Below are positions 10,462 to 19,249 of a DNA stretch of 64,000 nt, one piece after another. The first letter of the stretch is position 1. Every line of letters begins with the position of its first letter. Source of the stretch: an uncultured Pseudomonadales bacterium (GTDB taxonomy: Bacteria; Pseudomonadota; Gammaproteobacteria; Pseudomonadales; UBA7434); contig CALSRU010000005.1 of NCBI GenBank assembly GCA_943788835.1, forward strand, positions 85,343 to 149,342, in the 5' to 3' direction. The position numbers and the translations under genes were made by a program. The notes beneath the pieces were generated by a model that saw only the letters and a list, made by a program, of their open reading frames with translations, made no database searches and was not told the DNA's origin.

Positions 10462-11499
10462 ATGATTGAACCCGATAAACTCGTCTCGATTAAGGATGGC
10501 CAAACACCATCTGATAGTGGTGCCGAGGTCGATCAAGACCGAGCCCTGCGACCTAAGAAACTTGTCGATTATTGCGGGCAGCCTGCAGTCCGTGAGCAAA
10601 TGGACGTTTTTATCGCCGCAGCGCGCAATCGCAAAGAGGCGCTGGATCATACGCTGGTATTTGGCCCGCCTGGATTGGGCAAAACAACGTTGGCACATAT
10701 TATTGCTAACGAATTGGGTGTTGAGCTGCATTCAACGTCGGGGCCTGTCCTAGAAAAAGCAGGCGATTTGGCCGCGTTGCTAACTAATATGCAAAGCGGT
10801 GATGTGCTTTTCATCGACGAGATTCATCGTCTCTCTCCTGTGGTTGAAGAGGTGCTGTACCCAGCAATGGAGGATTATCAGTTAGATATTATTATTGGTG
10901 AAGGCCCGTCGGCCCGCTCGATAAAGTTAGATTTGCCGCCCTTTACACTAGTTGGCGCCACTACTCGAGCTGGCTCGTTAACATCACCCCTGCGTGATCG
11001 ATTTGGCATTGTGCAACGCTTGGAGTTTTATTCACTGATCGATCTAACCAGCATCATTGCCCGCGCAGCGAATTTGCTGGGCGTCGACATTGAGCCTGCG
11101 GGTGCCACTGAAATAGCGCGTCGATCTCGAGGTACACCTCGTATTGCTAACCGCTTGCTGCGACGGGTGCGCGATTTTGCTGAGGTCAAACATGCCGGTG
11201 TGGTTAGCAAAGATGTAGCTGATAGTGCATTAAATACTCTGAATATCGATCCCCAGGGTTTTGATCATATGGACCGTCGACTGCTATTGGCTATTATAGA
11301 AAAGTTTGATGGTGGCCCGGTGGGAGTTGATAATCTTGCTACGGCCATCAGTGAAGAGCGAGGCACGATTGAAGAAGTGCTCGAACCTTTTTTAATTCAG
11401 CAGGGCTTTGTGCAGCGTACGCAGCGCGGTCGCGTCGCCACTAAAAGAGCCTATGAGCATTTTGGCATTGTCCCACCTGATAACGGTTGTTTCGATTAG
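10462..11499 (+). CDS. ruvB: Holliday junction branch-migration ATPase RuvB
   Basis: Hexameric AAA+ motor that drives branch migration with RuvA. At 345 residues it has full length. Walker A is seen as [12 protein letters not shown], Walker B as [10 protein letters not shown], sensor 1 as [20 protein letters not shown] (which also contains the arginine finger region), and a C-terminal winged-helix DNA-binding domain ends in [15 protein letters not shown]. The gene follows ruvA by 153 bases and is transcribed toward the tol genes. In many relatives ruvC-ruvA-ruvB is one operon; the longer gap here leaves room for a separate promoter, though I could not identify one with confidence. Confidence 0.97.
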   Translation: MIEPDKLVSIKDGQTPSDSGAEVDQDRALRPKKLVDYCGQPAVREQMDVFIAAARNRKEALDHTLVFGPPGLGKTTLAHIIANELGVELHSTSGPVLEKAGDLAALLTNMQSGDVLFIDEIHRLSPVVEEVLYPAMEDYQLDIIIGEGPSARSIKLDLPPFTLVGATTRAGSLTSPLRDRFGIVQRLEFYSLIDLTSIIARAANLLGVDIEPAGATEIARRSRGTPRIANRLLRRVRDFAEVKHAGVVSKDVADSALNTLNIDPQGFDHMDRRLLLAIIEKFDGGPVGVDNLATAISEERGTIEEVLEPFLIQQGFVQRTQRGRVATKRAYEHFGIVPPDNGCFD

Positions 11500-11611
11500 T
11501 TGGGTTGAGGGTCTTGTCGGTTTCATTTTTCTGGCAGTGACTAATTACGTGCGTGCAGGGCTACCTGCTGCGATGTTAGTTGATGTGTGCCAATACTTGT
11601 GAATTGTAATC

Positions 11612-12025
11612 ATGTCGATAGAATTGTTTCACATACCCGTGCGGGTCTATATAGAAGATACGGACGCCGGCGGCATTGTTTATTACGTGAATTATTTAAA
11701 ATATATGGAGCGAGCCCGGACCGATATGTTCCGAGCTATGGGTTATTCTAAGCCGGCTCTATTTGCTGCTGATAAAATGTTTGTTGTGCACTCTTTGTCG
11801 GTCGATTATCTGGCATCGGCAAATTTGGATGATGCGCTTACCATTACGGCTAGCATTAAAAAAGCGGGTCGTACCTACGTTTTGTTTGAGCAGCGGGTAG
11901 AGCGTGGTGATGAACTGCTGTGCACGGGTGAGGTCAAAGTTGCCTGCGTGTTGAAGAGTTCGGGGAAGCCGGCAGTAATGCCGAGCGAAATGATCGATAA
12001 GGTTGTAGCGGCGCAGCATCATTAA
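11612..12025 (+). CDS. ybgC: Tol-Pal-associated acyl-CoA thioesterase YbgC
   Basis: A small hot-dog-fold thioesterase that hydrolyses short-chain acyl-CoA and binds acyl carrier protein and phospholipid-synthesis enzymes at the inner membrane. The 137-residue protein carries the catalytic 4HBT signature VYIEDTDAGGIVYYVNYL near residues 9-26, with the active-site Asp in TDAGG, followed by KYMERARTD. As in most proteobacteria, it is the first gene of the tol-pal cluster, 76 bases before tolQ. No good Shine-Dalgarno sequence precedes its ATG. The second thioesterase in the window (43 kb) is from the same fold family but more distant. Confidence 0.93.
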   Translation: MSIELFHIPVRVYIEDTDAGGIVYYVNYLKYMERARTDMFRAMGYSKPALFAADKMFVVHSLSVDYLASANLDDALTITASIKKAGRTYVLFEQRVERGDELLCTGEVKVACVLKSSGKPAVMPSEMIDKVVAAQHH

Positions 12026-12101
12026 GCGAAGTTTTGCGGCGACGAACGAGTAACAAATATTGATGGTCGCGGCATTGGCGATTTTTTAGGTGGGAGCAAA
12101 A

Positions 12102-12791
12102 GTGAACGAACAATTACCTATTTGGCAGCTAATTAGTGAAGCCACTATATTAGTGCAAGCCGTTATGTTGCTGTTGATGTTGGCATCGATTATTTCATGG
12201 GTGATGATTTTTCAGCGTGCGGCAGTCTATCGTCGCGCGCGCAGGCAGTTGTTAGATTTTGAAGATGAGTTCTGGTCAGGTATCGATTTAGGCCAGTTAT
12301 ACCGCTCCGGAAGTGTTCGTGCAGAGCAAGAGACCATTTCCGGTGTTGAATCTATTTTTCGCGCAGGCTTTAAGGAGTTTTCACGACTGAGGCAACAAAG
12401 TGGAATGGAGTTTGAGGCTGTTATGGCTGGCTCCGAGCGTGCTATGCGCGTAGCACTCGCCCGAGAAGATGAAGAGTTAGGGCGGCATCTTCCGTTTCTT
12501 GCTAATGTTGGTTCAGCTAGCCCCTACGTAGGCTTGTTAGGTACTGTCTGGGGTATTATGAATTCGTTTAGAGGTTTAGCTAATTCGCATCAGGCAACGC
12601 TGGCCTCAGTGGCGCCGGGTATATCTGAAGCACTAATTGCAACCGCTATGGGACTTTTTGCAGCGATTCCGGCAGTTATTGCTTATAACCGCTTTTCAGC
12701 GCGAGTTGATATGCTGATGTCTCGTTATGAAACCTTTGCCGAGGAGTTTTCTGGCATATTGCATCGTCAGGCACATAACAACGATCGTTAA
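12102..12791 (+). CDS. tolQ: Tol-Pal system proton-channel subunit TolQ
   Basis: Inner-membrane protein that, with TolR, forms a proton-driven motor for outer-membrane constriction at division. I start at the GTG at 12102, which has GGGAG at 12092-12096; the open frame begins at another GTG at 12090. The first membrane segment is near residues 10-35, ending in IISWVMIFQRA. A long cytoplasmic loop follows, then two more membrane segments in the ExbB/TolQ domain with VGSASPYVGLLGTVWGIM and EALIATAMGLFAAIPAVIAYN. The length is about 229 residues. It is followed by tolR after 53 bases. Confidence 0.95.
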   Translation: MNEQLPIWQLISEATILVQAVMLLLMLASIISWVMIFQRAAVYRRARRQLLDFEDEFWSGIDLGQLYRSGSVRAEQETISGVESIFRAGFKEFSRLRQQSGMEFEAVMAGSERAMRVALAREDEELGRHLPFLANVGSASPYVGLLGTVWGIMNSFRGLANSHQATLASVAPGISEALIATAMGLFAAIPAVIAYNRFSARVDMLMSRYETFAEEFSGILHRQAHNNDR

Positions 12792-12844
12792 TGACGAGCC
12801 ACTAGTTGCAGCACTTATTAAAGGAATTGAGGTAGTGAGAAGGT

Positions 12845-13273
12845 ATGCAGAGTCAAAGTCGGTATAAAAAACGACGCAAGTTGATTGCCGAAATCAACGT
12901 GGTGCCGTATATCGATGTGACATTGGTGTTACTGATCGTATTTATGGTGACTGCGCCGTTGTTGATGCAAGGTGTTGAGGTGGAGTTGCCGCAGGCCCCG
13001 TCAACACCTATTGATGCAGTTAAAGATGAGCCTTTAATTGTTTCGATTAAAGCGGACGGTAGTCTATATCTCAATTTGGGCGCCAAGCCAGATAGTCCAG
13101 TAACGCTAGCTAGCGTAACCGATAGAGTGGCTAAGGTGCTTATGCAGAAGCCTAAAACAGCTGTGCTTGTTTGGGGTGATAAAAATATTCCTTATGGCGA
13201 GGTGGTCAGCTTGATGACATCTTTGCAGGGTGCGGGCGCGCCTGCCGTAGGCTTGGTCACCGAGACGCCATAA
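12845..13273 (+). CDS. tolR: Tol-Pal system protein TolR
   Basis: TolR is the single-span partner of TolQ and supplies the proton-binding aspartate. In this 142-residue protein the N-terminal cytoplasmic stretch ends with AEINVVPYIDVTLVLLIVF. The Asp in VPYIDV is the conserved protonatable residue and the hydrophobic run that follows is the membrane segment. The periplasmic domain follows, including the VELPQ motif just after the membrane and a C-terminal helix ending GLVTE. GAGG at 12829-12832 and GAGAAGG close to the ATG can serve as ribosome-binding site. It lies between tolQ and tolA in the standard order. Confidence 0.95.
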   Translation: MQSQSRYKKRRKLIAEINVVPYIDVTLVLLIVFMVTAPLLMQGVEVELPQAPSTPIDAVKDEPLIVSIKADGSLYLNLGAKPDSPVTLASVTDRVAKVLMQKPKTAVLVWGDKNIPYGEVVSLMTSLQGAGAPAVGLVTETP

Positions 13274-13316
13274 AAGTGATTAGTTTGTCGGCGATAGCCG
13301 CAGTAGGGCATAAAAC

Positions 13317-14039
13317 TTGTTGAGTAGAGTAGCGATGATTGGTGGGCATTGGCAGAGCTATGTTGTGCCGTGTTTAGCTGCTTTTTTCATCCATTTATTA
13401 TTGGCTTTTTTTGTCATGGGGGGCTTTGCTGGAAGCCCTGAGCCCAAACAGAGGGTAAAGCCACAAAAAGTCATTAGCGCCTCGCTTGTCGAGCTAAAAA
13501 AAGTTAAACCCGCCGTTAAGCCCCGGCAAAAAATCAAACTGAAAAAGTCTGCGCCCATCGTGCAAAAAAAACCTGTGTCGGTGGTTAAACCAAAGAAAGC
13601 AGTGACTAAAGAAAAATTAGCGCCGGTGAAACCCCCTAAAAAAGCCACACTAAATAGCGCGCCAGCTGTGCTCGAGCGCCAGTTACTTGATGAGTTGCTA
13701 AATGATGAAGATCGGCAATTAGCAAAAGACCGAGAACAAGATGAAGTTGCGCGCTATGTAGCTGCCATGAGTGCTGAAATCATTGGGCGCTGGAACCGGC
13801 CGCCTTCGGCGCGTAACCATATGCAGGTGCTGCTTTCGATAAAATTAGTGCCCAATGGTGATGTGGTGAGCGTCAATATTAAAGAGGGTAGCGGCAATGC
13901 GGCGCTGGATCGCTCGGCCTCGCTAGCCGTAGAAAAAGTGGGTCGTTTTGATATGTTGCAAGGCATGCCCCGTCAGTTGTTTGAAAAACACTTCCGTAAT
14001 ATTGAAATTGCTTTTAGACCCGAGGATTTAAGATTGTGA
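13317..14039 (+). CDS. tolA: Tol-Pal system spanning protein TolA (short linker form)
   Basis: TolA connects the TolQR motor to TolB and Pal across the periplasm. The 240-residue product has a membrane segment near residues 13-35 (SYVVPCLAAFFIHLLLAFF). A Lys/Pro/Val-rich linker spans roughly residues 40-115, and a C-terminal TolA/TonB-type domain begins at about 140 with VARYVAAMSAEIIGRWNRPP. The linker is markedly shorter than the several-hundred-residue helix of E. coli TolA. A TTG start at 13317 with AGGG eight bases upstream is my choice; an ATG at 13335 is the alternative. The stop overlaps the tolB start by four bases (GTGA), giving translational coupling. Confidence 0.92.
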   Translation: MLSRVAMIGGHWQSYVVPCLAAFFIHLLLAFFVMGGFAGSPEPKQRVKPQKVISASLVELKKVKPAVKPRQKIKLKKSAPIVQKKPVSVVKPKKAVTKEKLAPVKPPKKATLNSAPAVLERQLLDELLNDEDRQLAKDREQDEVARYVAAMSAEIIGRWNRPPSARNHMQVLLSIKLVPNGDVVSVNIKEGSGNAALDRSASLAVEKVGRFDMLQGMPRQLFEKHFRNIEIAFRPEDLRL

Positions 14040-15334
14040 GATTGGCTGTAGTGTTGCGTAGCGTTGTTCTTTTTATTGGTGCAGTTGCGTTAGCTGTATC
14101 GAGTTATGCCGACTTAACGATTGAAATTACTGAGGGCGTTGATAATCCAACTAAAATTGCTATCGTCCCGTTTATGCACCGCGGCAAACCCCTGGAAGCT
14201 GATCTCGCTGCCATTATTGCTGCAGACCTAGCTCGTACCGGTCAGTTCCAAGTGCTGCCGCGTTCAGGCATGTTAGGGTTGCCGCGTTCGGAGGATGAGG
14301 TTTTTTATCGCGACTGGCGTTCGTTGGGCGTTGAGTATTTATTAATTGGCCGCACCTCGCTGCAAAATCAGCGCTTAGAGCTGGCGTTCGACCTTTTTGA
14401 TGTGCATCGGCAGCAGCGTGTTTTAGGTCAGCGACATGCCAATACGGTTTTGGAGTTACGGGGCCTAGCGCATGGCGTTAGTGATAGCGTTTACGAAAAA
14501 TTGACCGGTATCGAGGGCGTCTTTGCCACGCGCATGGCGTACGTGTCGGTCAATGGTGATCCGACAAGTGGGCGCTCACATCGTCTTATCGTGGCAGATG
14601 CAGATGGCGCTCGTCCGCGTGAAATATTGAAAAGTGATGAGCCTATTTTGTCGCCCGACTGGTCTCCTGATGGCCGGCACATTGCCTATGTTTCATTCGA
14701 GACCAACCGGCCGGCTATCTATAGACAGGAAATTGCTAGCGGTATTCGGCAGCAGCTGACCGCATTTCGTGGGCTGAACGGCGCGCCAGCTTGGTCTCCC
14801 GATGGTCAGCGCATGGCAATGGTATTGTCTCGCGACGGCAACCCTGAGATCTATGTAATGGAACTGGCTACTGAAAAGCTCACTCGTATTACCAACCACT
14901 ACGCCATCGACACCGAGCCCGATTGGACACCCGATGGTCGGTCATTGGTATTTACCTCCGATCGTGGCGGTAAGCCTCAAATTTATCAAGTTGCCTTAGA
15001 TTCGGGCGCGGTTAGAAGGCTTACTCACAGAGGCAGTTACAATGCCGCGGCGCAGGTGCTCGCCGACGGCAAGAGCATGGTTATGGTGCATCGAGATAAT
15101 GGTGCCTACCATATCGCATGGCAGGAATTTGATACTGAGCGTCTTATCGTGCTGACTCGCTCCGATCTCGATGAGTCGCCAAGCATTGCACCAAACGGCA
15201 GCATGTTGTTATTTGCTACAAAATATAAGCAGCGAGGCGTGTTGGCCGCAGTGGCTCTTGATGGTGGTTTTAAGTATCGTCTGCCCTCGCCCAATAGCGA
15301 TGTTCAAGAACCGGCTTGGTCGCCAAAAATGTAA
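14036..15334 (+). CDS. tolB: Tol-Pal system beta-propeller protein TolB
   Basis: Periplasmic protein that docks on Pal and transmits TolA binding. The 432-residue product begins with a GTG overlapping tolA. A signal peptide of about 25 residues ends in SSYA, giving a mature N-terminus DLTIEITEG. The N-terminal domain covers roughly residues 26-160. The remainder is a six-bladed propeller of WD40-like PD40 repeats, recognisable from recurring units such as PDWSPDGRHIAYVS, PAWSPDGQRMAMV and PDWTPDGRSLVFTSD. It is followed after 183 bases by pal, a gap long enough for an independent promoter. Confidence 0.96.
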   Translation: MRLAVVLRSVVLFIGAVALAVSSYADLTIEITEGVDNPTKIAIVPFMHRGKPLEADLAAIIAADLARTGQFQVLPRSGMLGLPRSEDEVFYRDWRSLGVEYLLIGRTSLQNQRLELAFDLFDVHRQQRVLGQRHANTVLELRGLAHGVSDSVYEKLTGIEGVFATRMAYVSVNGDPTSGRSHRLIVADADGARPREILKSDEPILSPDWSPDGRHIAYVSFETNRPAIYRQEIASGIRQQLTAFRGLNGAPAWSPDGQRMAMVLSRDGNPEIYVMELATEKLTRITNHYAIDTEPDWTPDGRSLVFTSDRGGKPQIYQVALDSGAVRRLTHRGSYNAAAQVLADGKSMVMVHRDNGAYHIAWQEFDTERLIVLTRSDLDESPSIAPNGSMLLFATKYKQRGVLAAVALDGGFKYRLPSPNSDVQEPAWSPKM

Positions 15335-15517
15335 AATTCTGCGACGGCCAAAAGCGCTAGTACAGGCAAAGTTAAATGTTTAATTTGCCCGTGTTGATTT
15401 TGCCGCATTTTAGTGGTGCGCAGCCATAGTATTGTGTTCCTATTGTCATTAAACTACGGCATCTAGGCAGTACGATTACCGCACCACTTCCCACCATCAC
15501 TAGAGAGTACGACAGAC

Positions 15518-16027
15518 ATGATTACTTCACACGCTATAACATCTTCACTCAAAAACATTATTTTATTAGCGCTTTTTGGCAGCTTATTGACTGCCTGCGC
15601 GTCAAATTCAACCCAGGATCAAGATGCCGATATTCAGGAGCCGGCTGTTGTTGCTACGCCTATTGATCAGGCGCCAACTGAAGTGGTTGACGAGCCGATT
15701 GCCGATTTGCTAGAAACGGTATTTTACTTTGATTTTGATCAATCAACGTTGAAAGCAGCCACGCGTGCAGCGCTAGATGCACAGGCCGCGCGGTTGCGCA
15801 CAACAGATGGTAGTGTTCGGCTCGAAGGCCACGCCGATGAGCGCGGCACTCGCGAGTATAACCTTGCATTGGGTGAGCGTCGTGCCAAAGCAGTCGCTGA
15901 TTATCTTGCGATTCAAGGCGTATCTCGCGCACGTATGGAAGTGGTAAGTTATGGCGAAGAGCGTCCGATTTCATTGCGTAGCGATGACAATGGCTGGTCT
16001 TTGAATCGTCGCGTAGAATTGAAGTAA
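15518..16027 (+). CDS. pal: Peptidoglycan-associated lipoprotein Pal
   Basis: Outer-membrane lipoprotein that anchors the outer membrane to peptidoglycan and binds TolB. The 169-residue precursor has a signal peptide with lipobox LTAC, the lipidated Cys being residue 27. A disordered Asp/Glu/Pro-rich linker runs to about residue 65. The OmpA-like domain starts with VFYFDFDQS, and the peptidoglycan-binding motif reads LEGHADERGTREYNLALGERRA, containing the Asp and Arg that bind meso-diaminopimelate. It sits in the conserved place between tolB and cpoB. An inverted repeat after the stop (16047-16053 with 16075-16081) lacks a T run, so it is not called a terminator. Confidence 0.97.
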   Translation: MITSHAITSSLKNIILLALFGSLLTACASNSTQDQDADIQEPAVVATPIDQAPTEVVDEPIADLLETVFYFDFDQSTLKAATRAALDAQAARLRTTDGSVRLEGHADERGTREYNLALGERRAKAVADYLAIQGVSRARMEVVSYGEERPISLRSDDNGWSLNRRVELK

Positions 16028-16114
16028 TTATACTTTTTGCATGAATAGCATCGTCTGTTATGTGGTTTTACGGGCGATGCTCTAGCGCACTTTAACTTTA
16101 TGTCAGGTGGCTCT

Positions 16115-17059
16115 ATGCGTAACCGATTAGGCGGAGTGTTGGCAAATTATTGCCTTGCGGCGATCTTTTTTGCCTCCGCACAGGTGGTTGCCGTTGAGGT
16201 GGTTGAGGGGCTGCCTACTGTTTCAGCCGGCTCTACTGCGGGGTCGCCTAACGATAGTTCTATGCGGCAGGCTGGTGCTCGCGGGCCGACCGCTACCTAT
16301 GCAACGGCAGCTCAGCGCAATGAGTTGGTTTCGGCAGAGCTGTACGTGCAGCTACAGGCTTTGCAGGTTGAGATGAGTGAGTTGCGCGGTATGTTGGAGC
16401 AGCAATCATATTTGATTGAACAAATTAGCCAGCGTCGAATGGACGATTACCTTGATCTAGATCAGCGAATAAGCGGTTTGCAATCCAGTGGTTCGGTTGC
16501 AGTCAACAAAACTGATTCGGCAGCAGTTCAATCCGCGACGGCGCGTTCAGCGCCTAATTCGTCAAAAGATTTGGGTGGGGCAGCCGTTGCGCAGAGCGCT
16601 AATAATGGGGGCGCTAATGGCAGTTTCGCTGCTGAAACATCAGCTATGCAGTTGGTGCCTAGTGTGCAGGGAGTTGTTGATACGGATGAGGCGCGCAGTG
16701 TCTACAGTGCTGCTTACCAGCAAGTTAAAGATCGTGATTTTTCGAAGGCTAAAGTGTCACTAAGTGCCTTTATCAGTAATTATCCAACTAGCCGCTATGT
16801 GCCCAACGCCTATTTTTGGTTGGGTGAGCTATATTATTTAGAGTCCAGATTGAAAAAATCGCGCGATGCTTTTCTTGCGCTGGTCACGCAGTATGGGGAT
16901 CATCGTAAGGTGGCTGAGGCAAAGTTTAAGCTGGGAAAAATATACCACCAACTGGGTAACGATGCTGATGCTAAAGCGATGCTTGAGTCGGTGCTTGCTG
17001 ATCACCCTAACAGTAAGGCGGTTAACCCAGCGCGCGAGTATTTAAAAAACAGTTTATAA
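16115..17059 (+). CDS. cpoB: Cell division coordinator CpoB (YbgF), coiled coil plus TPR
   Basis: Periplasmic protein that links Tol-Pal outer-membrane constriction with PBP1B septal murein synthesis in E. coli. I start at the ATG at 16115, which is preceded by AGGTGG at 16105-16110; an upstream ATG at 16100 lacks a ribosome-binding site. A signal peptide is followed by a variable region, then a trimerising coiled coil (AELYVQLQALQVEMSELR with a LEQQSYLIEQI continuation, roughly residues 75-125). A Ser/Ala/Asn-rich linker leads to TPR repeats from about residue 195 (YSAAYQQVKDRDFSKA, then YFWLGELYYLE and KFKLGKIYHQLG). The Ala/Ser linker is longer than in E. coli. It closes the tol-pal cluster. 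Confidence 0.92.
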   Translation: MRNRLGGVLANYCLAAIFFASAQVVAVEVVEGLPTVSAGSTAGSPNDSSMRQAGARGPTATYATAAQRNELVSAELYVQLQALQVEMSELRGMLEQQSYLIEQISQRRMDDYLDLDQRISGLQSSGSVAVNKTDSAAVQSATARSAPNSSKDLGGAAVAQSANNGGANGSFAAETSAMQLVPSVQGVVDTDEARSVYSAAYQQVKDRDFSKAKVSLSAFISNYPTSRYVPNAYFWLGELYYLESRLKKSRDAFLALVTQYGDHRKVAEAKFKLGKIYHQLGNDADAKAMLESVLADHPNSKAVNPAREYLKNSL

Positions 17060-17142
17060 GCTCGCATAAATTCTTTCTATTTTGTTAAATTTTTTCTTCA
17101 TGCATTCCTCTAAAAATTCGTTAATTGATTTGACTGAAGCCT

Positions 17143-17817
17143 ATGCTTGCCAGTGATAGTACGCTGCGCTTAACTGAAGTTTTTTGCTCGTTACAGGGTG
17201 AATCATCTTGGGTGGGCGAGCGCACCGTGTTTGTTCGTTTAACCGGTTGTCCGTTGCGTTGCACATACTGTGATACGGCGTATGCGTTTCATGGCGGCGA
17301 TATAGTGACGATTGATGAGGTTCTTAGGCAAGTAAAAAAACATGCAGCTAAGTATGTTTGTGTAACTGGTGGCGAGCCGCTAGCGCAGCCAAACTGTGCA
17401 CACCTATTGCGCCATTTATGTGATTTGGGGTTCAACGTTTCACTGGAAACAAGCGGTGCTATTGATATTGCGTTGGTTGATTCGCGCGTTAAACGGATCG
17501 TTGATTTGAAAACACCGTCATCAGGTGAGCAACAAAAAAATCTGATGGCAAATATGCAGCACTTAAGTGCTAGGGATGAAGTTAAATTTGTTATTGGTGA
17601 TCGTCAAGATTACGATTGGTCCAAGGCGACACTGGCGCAATATTCATTGCACGACACAGTCGCTCACGTTTTGTTCTCGCCTGTTTTTCCTCTTGAGCCT
17701 AATGCCGAAGCGTTTAATTATCGCGATTTGGCCGATTGGATTGTTGCCGACAACTTGCCAGTGAGAATGCAGTTGCAACAACATAAGCTGATATGGGGCG
17801 ATCAACCGGGTTACTAA
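17143..17817 (+). CDS. queE: 7-carboxy-7-deazaguanine synthase QueE
   Basis: Radical SAM enzyme that converts 6-carboxytetrahydropterin to 7-carboxy-7-deazaguanine in queuosine biosynthesis. The 224-residue protein has the family's N-terminal LTEVFCSLQGE and VRLTGCPLRCTYCD, a CxxxCxxC iron-sulfur motif typical of radical SAM enzymes, followed by the GGEPLAQ loop that contacts SAM. The C-terminus ends LQQHKLIWG, matching the usual HKxxWG motif. The stop codon is three bases before queC, so the two genes form an operon. The upstream 83 bases are A/T-rich; I found no preQ1 riboswitch there. Confidence 0.96.
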   Translation: MLASDSTLRLTEVFCSLQGESSWVGERTVFVRLTGCPLRCTYCDTAYAFHGGDIVTIDEVLRQVKKHAAKYVCVTGGEPLAQPNCAHLLRHLCDLGFNVSLETSGAIDIALVDSRVKRIVDLKTPSSGEQQKNLMANMQHLSARDEVKFVIGDRQDYDWSKATLAQYSLHDTVAHVLFSPVFPLEPNAEAFNYRDLADWIVADNLPVRMQLQQHKLIWGDQPGY

Positions 17818-17820
17818 TTT

Positions 17821-18501
17821 ATGTCAAACAAAAACAAAGCGGCGGTGGTCTTGTTGTCGGGTGGGCTCGATTCAGCAACGGTTCTGGCGATGGCCGCCGC
17901 CGAAGGCTACGACTGTCATACGTTAAGTTTTCACTATGGCCAGCGTCACGTAGCTGAGTTGAAGGCGGCTCAAGCGATTGCTCAGGCTAGTGGCGCTAGC
18001 GATCACCAGGTCATTCGCTTTGATATGAGTGGCATTGGTGGTTCGGCGCTCACAGATTCAGCGATTGCTGTGCCGGAAATGCCTACCGACGGTATTCCTG
18101 TTACTTATGTGCCGGCTCGCAATACCATTTTTTTGAGTTTTGCGCTGGGCTATGCCGAGGTATTGCAGGCCGAGGCGATCTTTGTGGGCGTTAATGCAGT
18201 CGATTATTCCGGATACCCAGATTGCCGGCCAGATTATATAGAGGCTTTTCAAGCAATGGCTAATCAAGCTACTAAGGCAGGGGTGGAGGGTCACGGTTCT
18301 AAAATTGTCGCGCCGCTACTGCATCTGACTAAGGCTGAAATTATTCGTGCAGGCAATGCGCTCGGTGTTGACTACAGTCAAACTGTCTCTTGTTATCAGG
18401 CTGACGAGCGAGGCAGGGCCTGTGGCAAATGTGATAGTTGCCGACTGCGCAAGGAAGGATTTGCTCAAGCCGGGCTTAATGACCCAACACGTTATGCATA
18501 A
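17821..18501 (+). CDS. queC: 7-cyano-7-deazaguanine synthase QueC
   Basis: ATP-dependent enzyme converting 7-carboxy-7-deazaguanine to preQ0, the next step after QueE. The 226-residue product has the PP-loop motif [10 protein letters not shown] near residue 13, the HYGQRH segment, and [14 protein letters not shown]-terminal zinc site is built from four Cys (CYQ, then CGKCDSC). Its start lies three bases after the queE stop. Together with queE this matches the place of these genes after cpoB in Pseudomonas. The operon appears to end here, before tRNA-Lys. Confidence 0.97.
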   Translation: MSNKNKAAVVLLSGGLDSATVLAMAAAEGYDCHTLSFHYGQRHVAELKAAQAIAQASGASDHQVIRFDMSGIGGSALTDSAIAVPEMPTDGIPVTYVPARNTIFLSFALGYAEVLQAEAIFVGVNAVDYSGYPDCRPDYIEAFQAMANQATKAGVEGHGSKIVAPLLHLTKAEIIRAGNALGVDYSQTVSCYQADERGRACGKCDSCRLRKEGFAQAGLNDPTRYA

Positions 18502-18686
18502 GTCAGGGCTGTGTATGGGAATTGTTGGTTTGGAAGAGCGAAAACGCTTGTATTTTGAAGTTTGAGAAGTACTATACGCGCTCCGGAAATGGCGCAATGC
18601 CGTAAGCGTACCCAGGCCCCGTTTTGAGTAGGTGTTGACTAAAGACACGGCGATGCCCACAAGGCATTATCAGCAAGTCCAGTTTA

Positions 18687-18762
18687 GGGTCGTTAGCTCA
18701 GTTGGTAGAGCAGTTGGCTTTTAACCAATTGGTCACTGGTTCGAATCCAGTACGACCCACCA
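18687..18762 (+). tRNA. tRNA-Lys (anticodon TTT)
   Basis: A 76-base cloverleaf with a seven-pair acceptor stem (GGGTCGT with ACGACCC), D-arm GCTC/GAGC, a seven-base anticodon loop CTTTTAA with anticodon TTT at 18720-18722, a T-arm with GGTTCGAATCC, and an encoded CCA end. It lies at the same position after queC as in Pseudomonas genomes. A strong terminator follows eight bases later. Confidence 0.98.
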
Positions 18763-18769
18763 AAAAAAA

Positions 18770-18797
18770 GGCCACCCAAAAGGGTGGCCTTTTTTTT
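18770..18797 (+). terminator. Intrinsic terminator after tRNA-Lys
   Basis: A perfect eight-pair G/C-rich stem (18770-18777 with 18782-18789), AAAA loop, then eight T at 18790-18797. The eight A preceding the stem (18762-18769) would also let it act on the other strand. Confidence 0.95.
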
Positions 18798-19029
18798 ATT
18801 GCAGTCAGTCCATAACACAAGAAGCAGCACATAAGACGATAAGTCAATTTATGAAGATTGGCGACCTTGATGGTGGGTTGTTTGTCCGCTTATTTGTGCC
18901 AGCCGCTTAATTTTCCAATGGTATGAGCTCAGGGGTCCATTTTTGCTGCTAAAATAATGAGCATTGCTTTGTTTGTGGCCTGTCGATCGTTAAAAATCAG
19001 GCGCTTGAGCGGTTTTTTTAGTTATTTTG

Positions 19030-19158
19030 AGGTTTGCAGTTTTAACCTGAATTGGAGCTACTCGTGATGGTCGGTTGCCGCAGAGAGCCGCCGACTCACC
19101 GCAAACGTAAGGACTTTGAAGCTGCCGTTGGTGCATACTTCCGGAGTGTGCTTTTTTT
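19030..19158 (+). promoter_or_regulatory. Structured 5' leader upstream of the TSP3-GH16 operon (candidate riboswitch or attenuator)
   Basis: The 450 bases between tRNA-Lys and the TSP3-repeat gene hold no gene. Within them, three successive inverted repeats stand out: 19030-19034 with 19044-19048, 19070-19074 with 19091-19095, and 19133-19139 with 19145-19151. The last is followed directly by seven T. This ordered set of hairpins ending in an intrinsic terminator, about 90 bases before the first start codon, is the layout of a transcriptional riboswitch or attenuator. I compared it by eye with cyclic-di-GMP, cobalamin, TPP, glycine, preQ1 and fluoride consensus motifs and found no match. It could instead be a small RNA with its terminator. 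Confidence 0.4.
19133..19158 (+). terminator. Intrinsic terminator within the leader of the TSP3-GH16 operon
   Basis: Seven-pair stem containing one G-T wobble (19133-19139 with 19145-19151), five-base loop TCCGG, and seven T at 19152-19158. No coding gene ends nearby: queC and tRNA-Lys have their own terminator 340 bases upstream. This makes a regulatory or small-RNA role likely. Confidence 0.65.
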
Positions 19159-19249
19159 GTACTGATTTCGGCGTTACTGATAGTCTTTGTCTGCTTATAG
19201 AGGCGAATAGAAGTCTCTGCTGGCCTGCATTAAATAGGATAAATAGCTA

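Noticed and set aside
16047..16081. Inverted repeat after pal considered as a terminator
   Set aside because: The stem is seven pairs with a 21-base loop and no T run; cpoB is normally co-transcribed.
18635..18670. TTGACT and CATTAT considered as the tRNA-Lys promoter
   Set aside because: The spacer is 24 bases, too long; a true promoter must be nearby but I cannot place it.
19096..19125. ACCGCAAACG segment considered as a cyclic-di-GMP riboswitch core
   Set aside because: The bases around it do not fit the conserved GEMM core, and the tetraloop and receptor are not visible; left as an unassigned leader.
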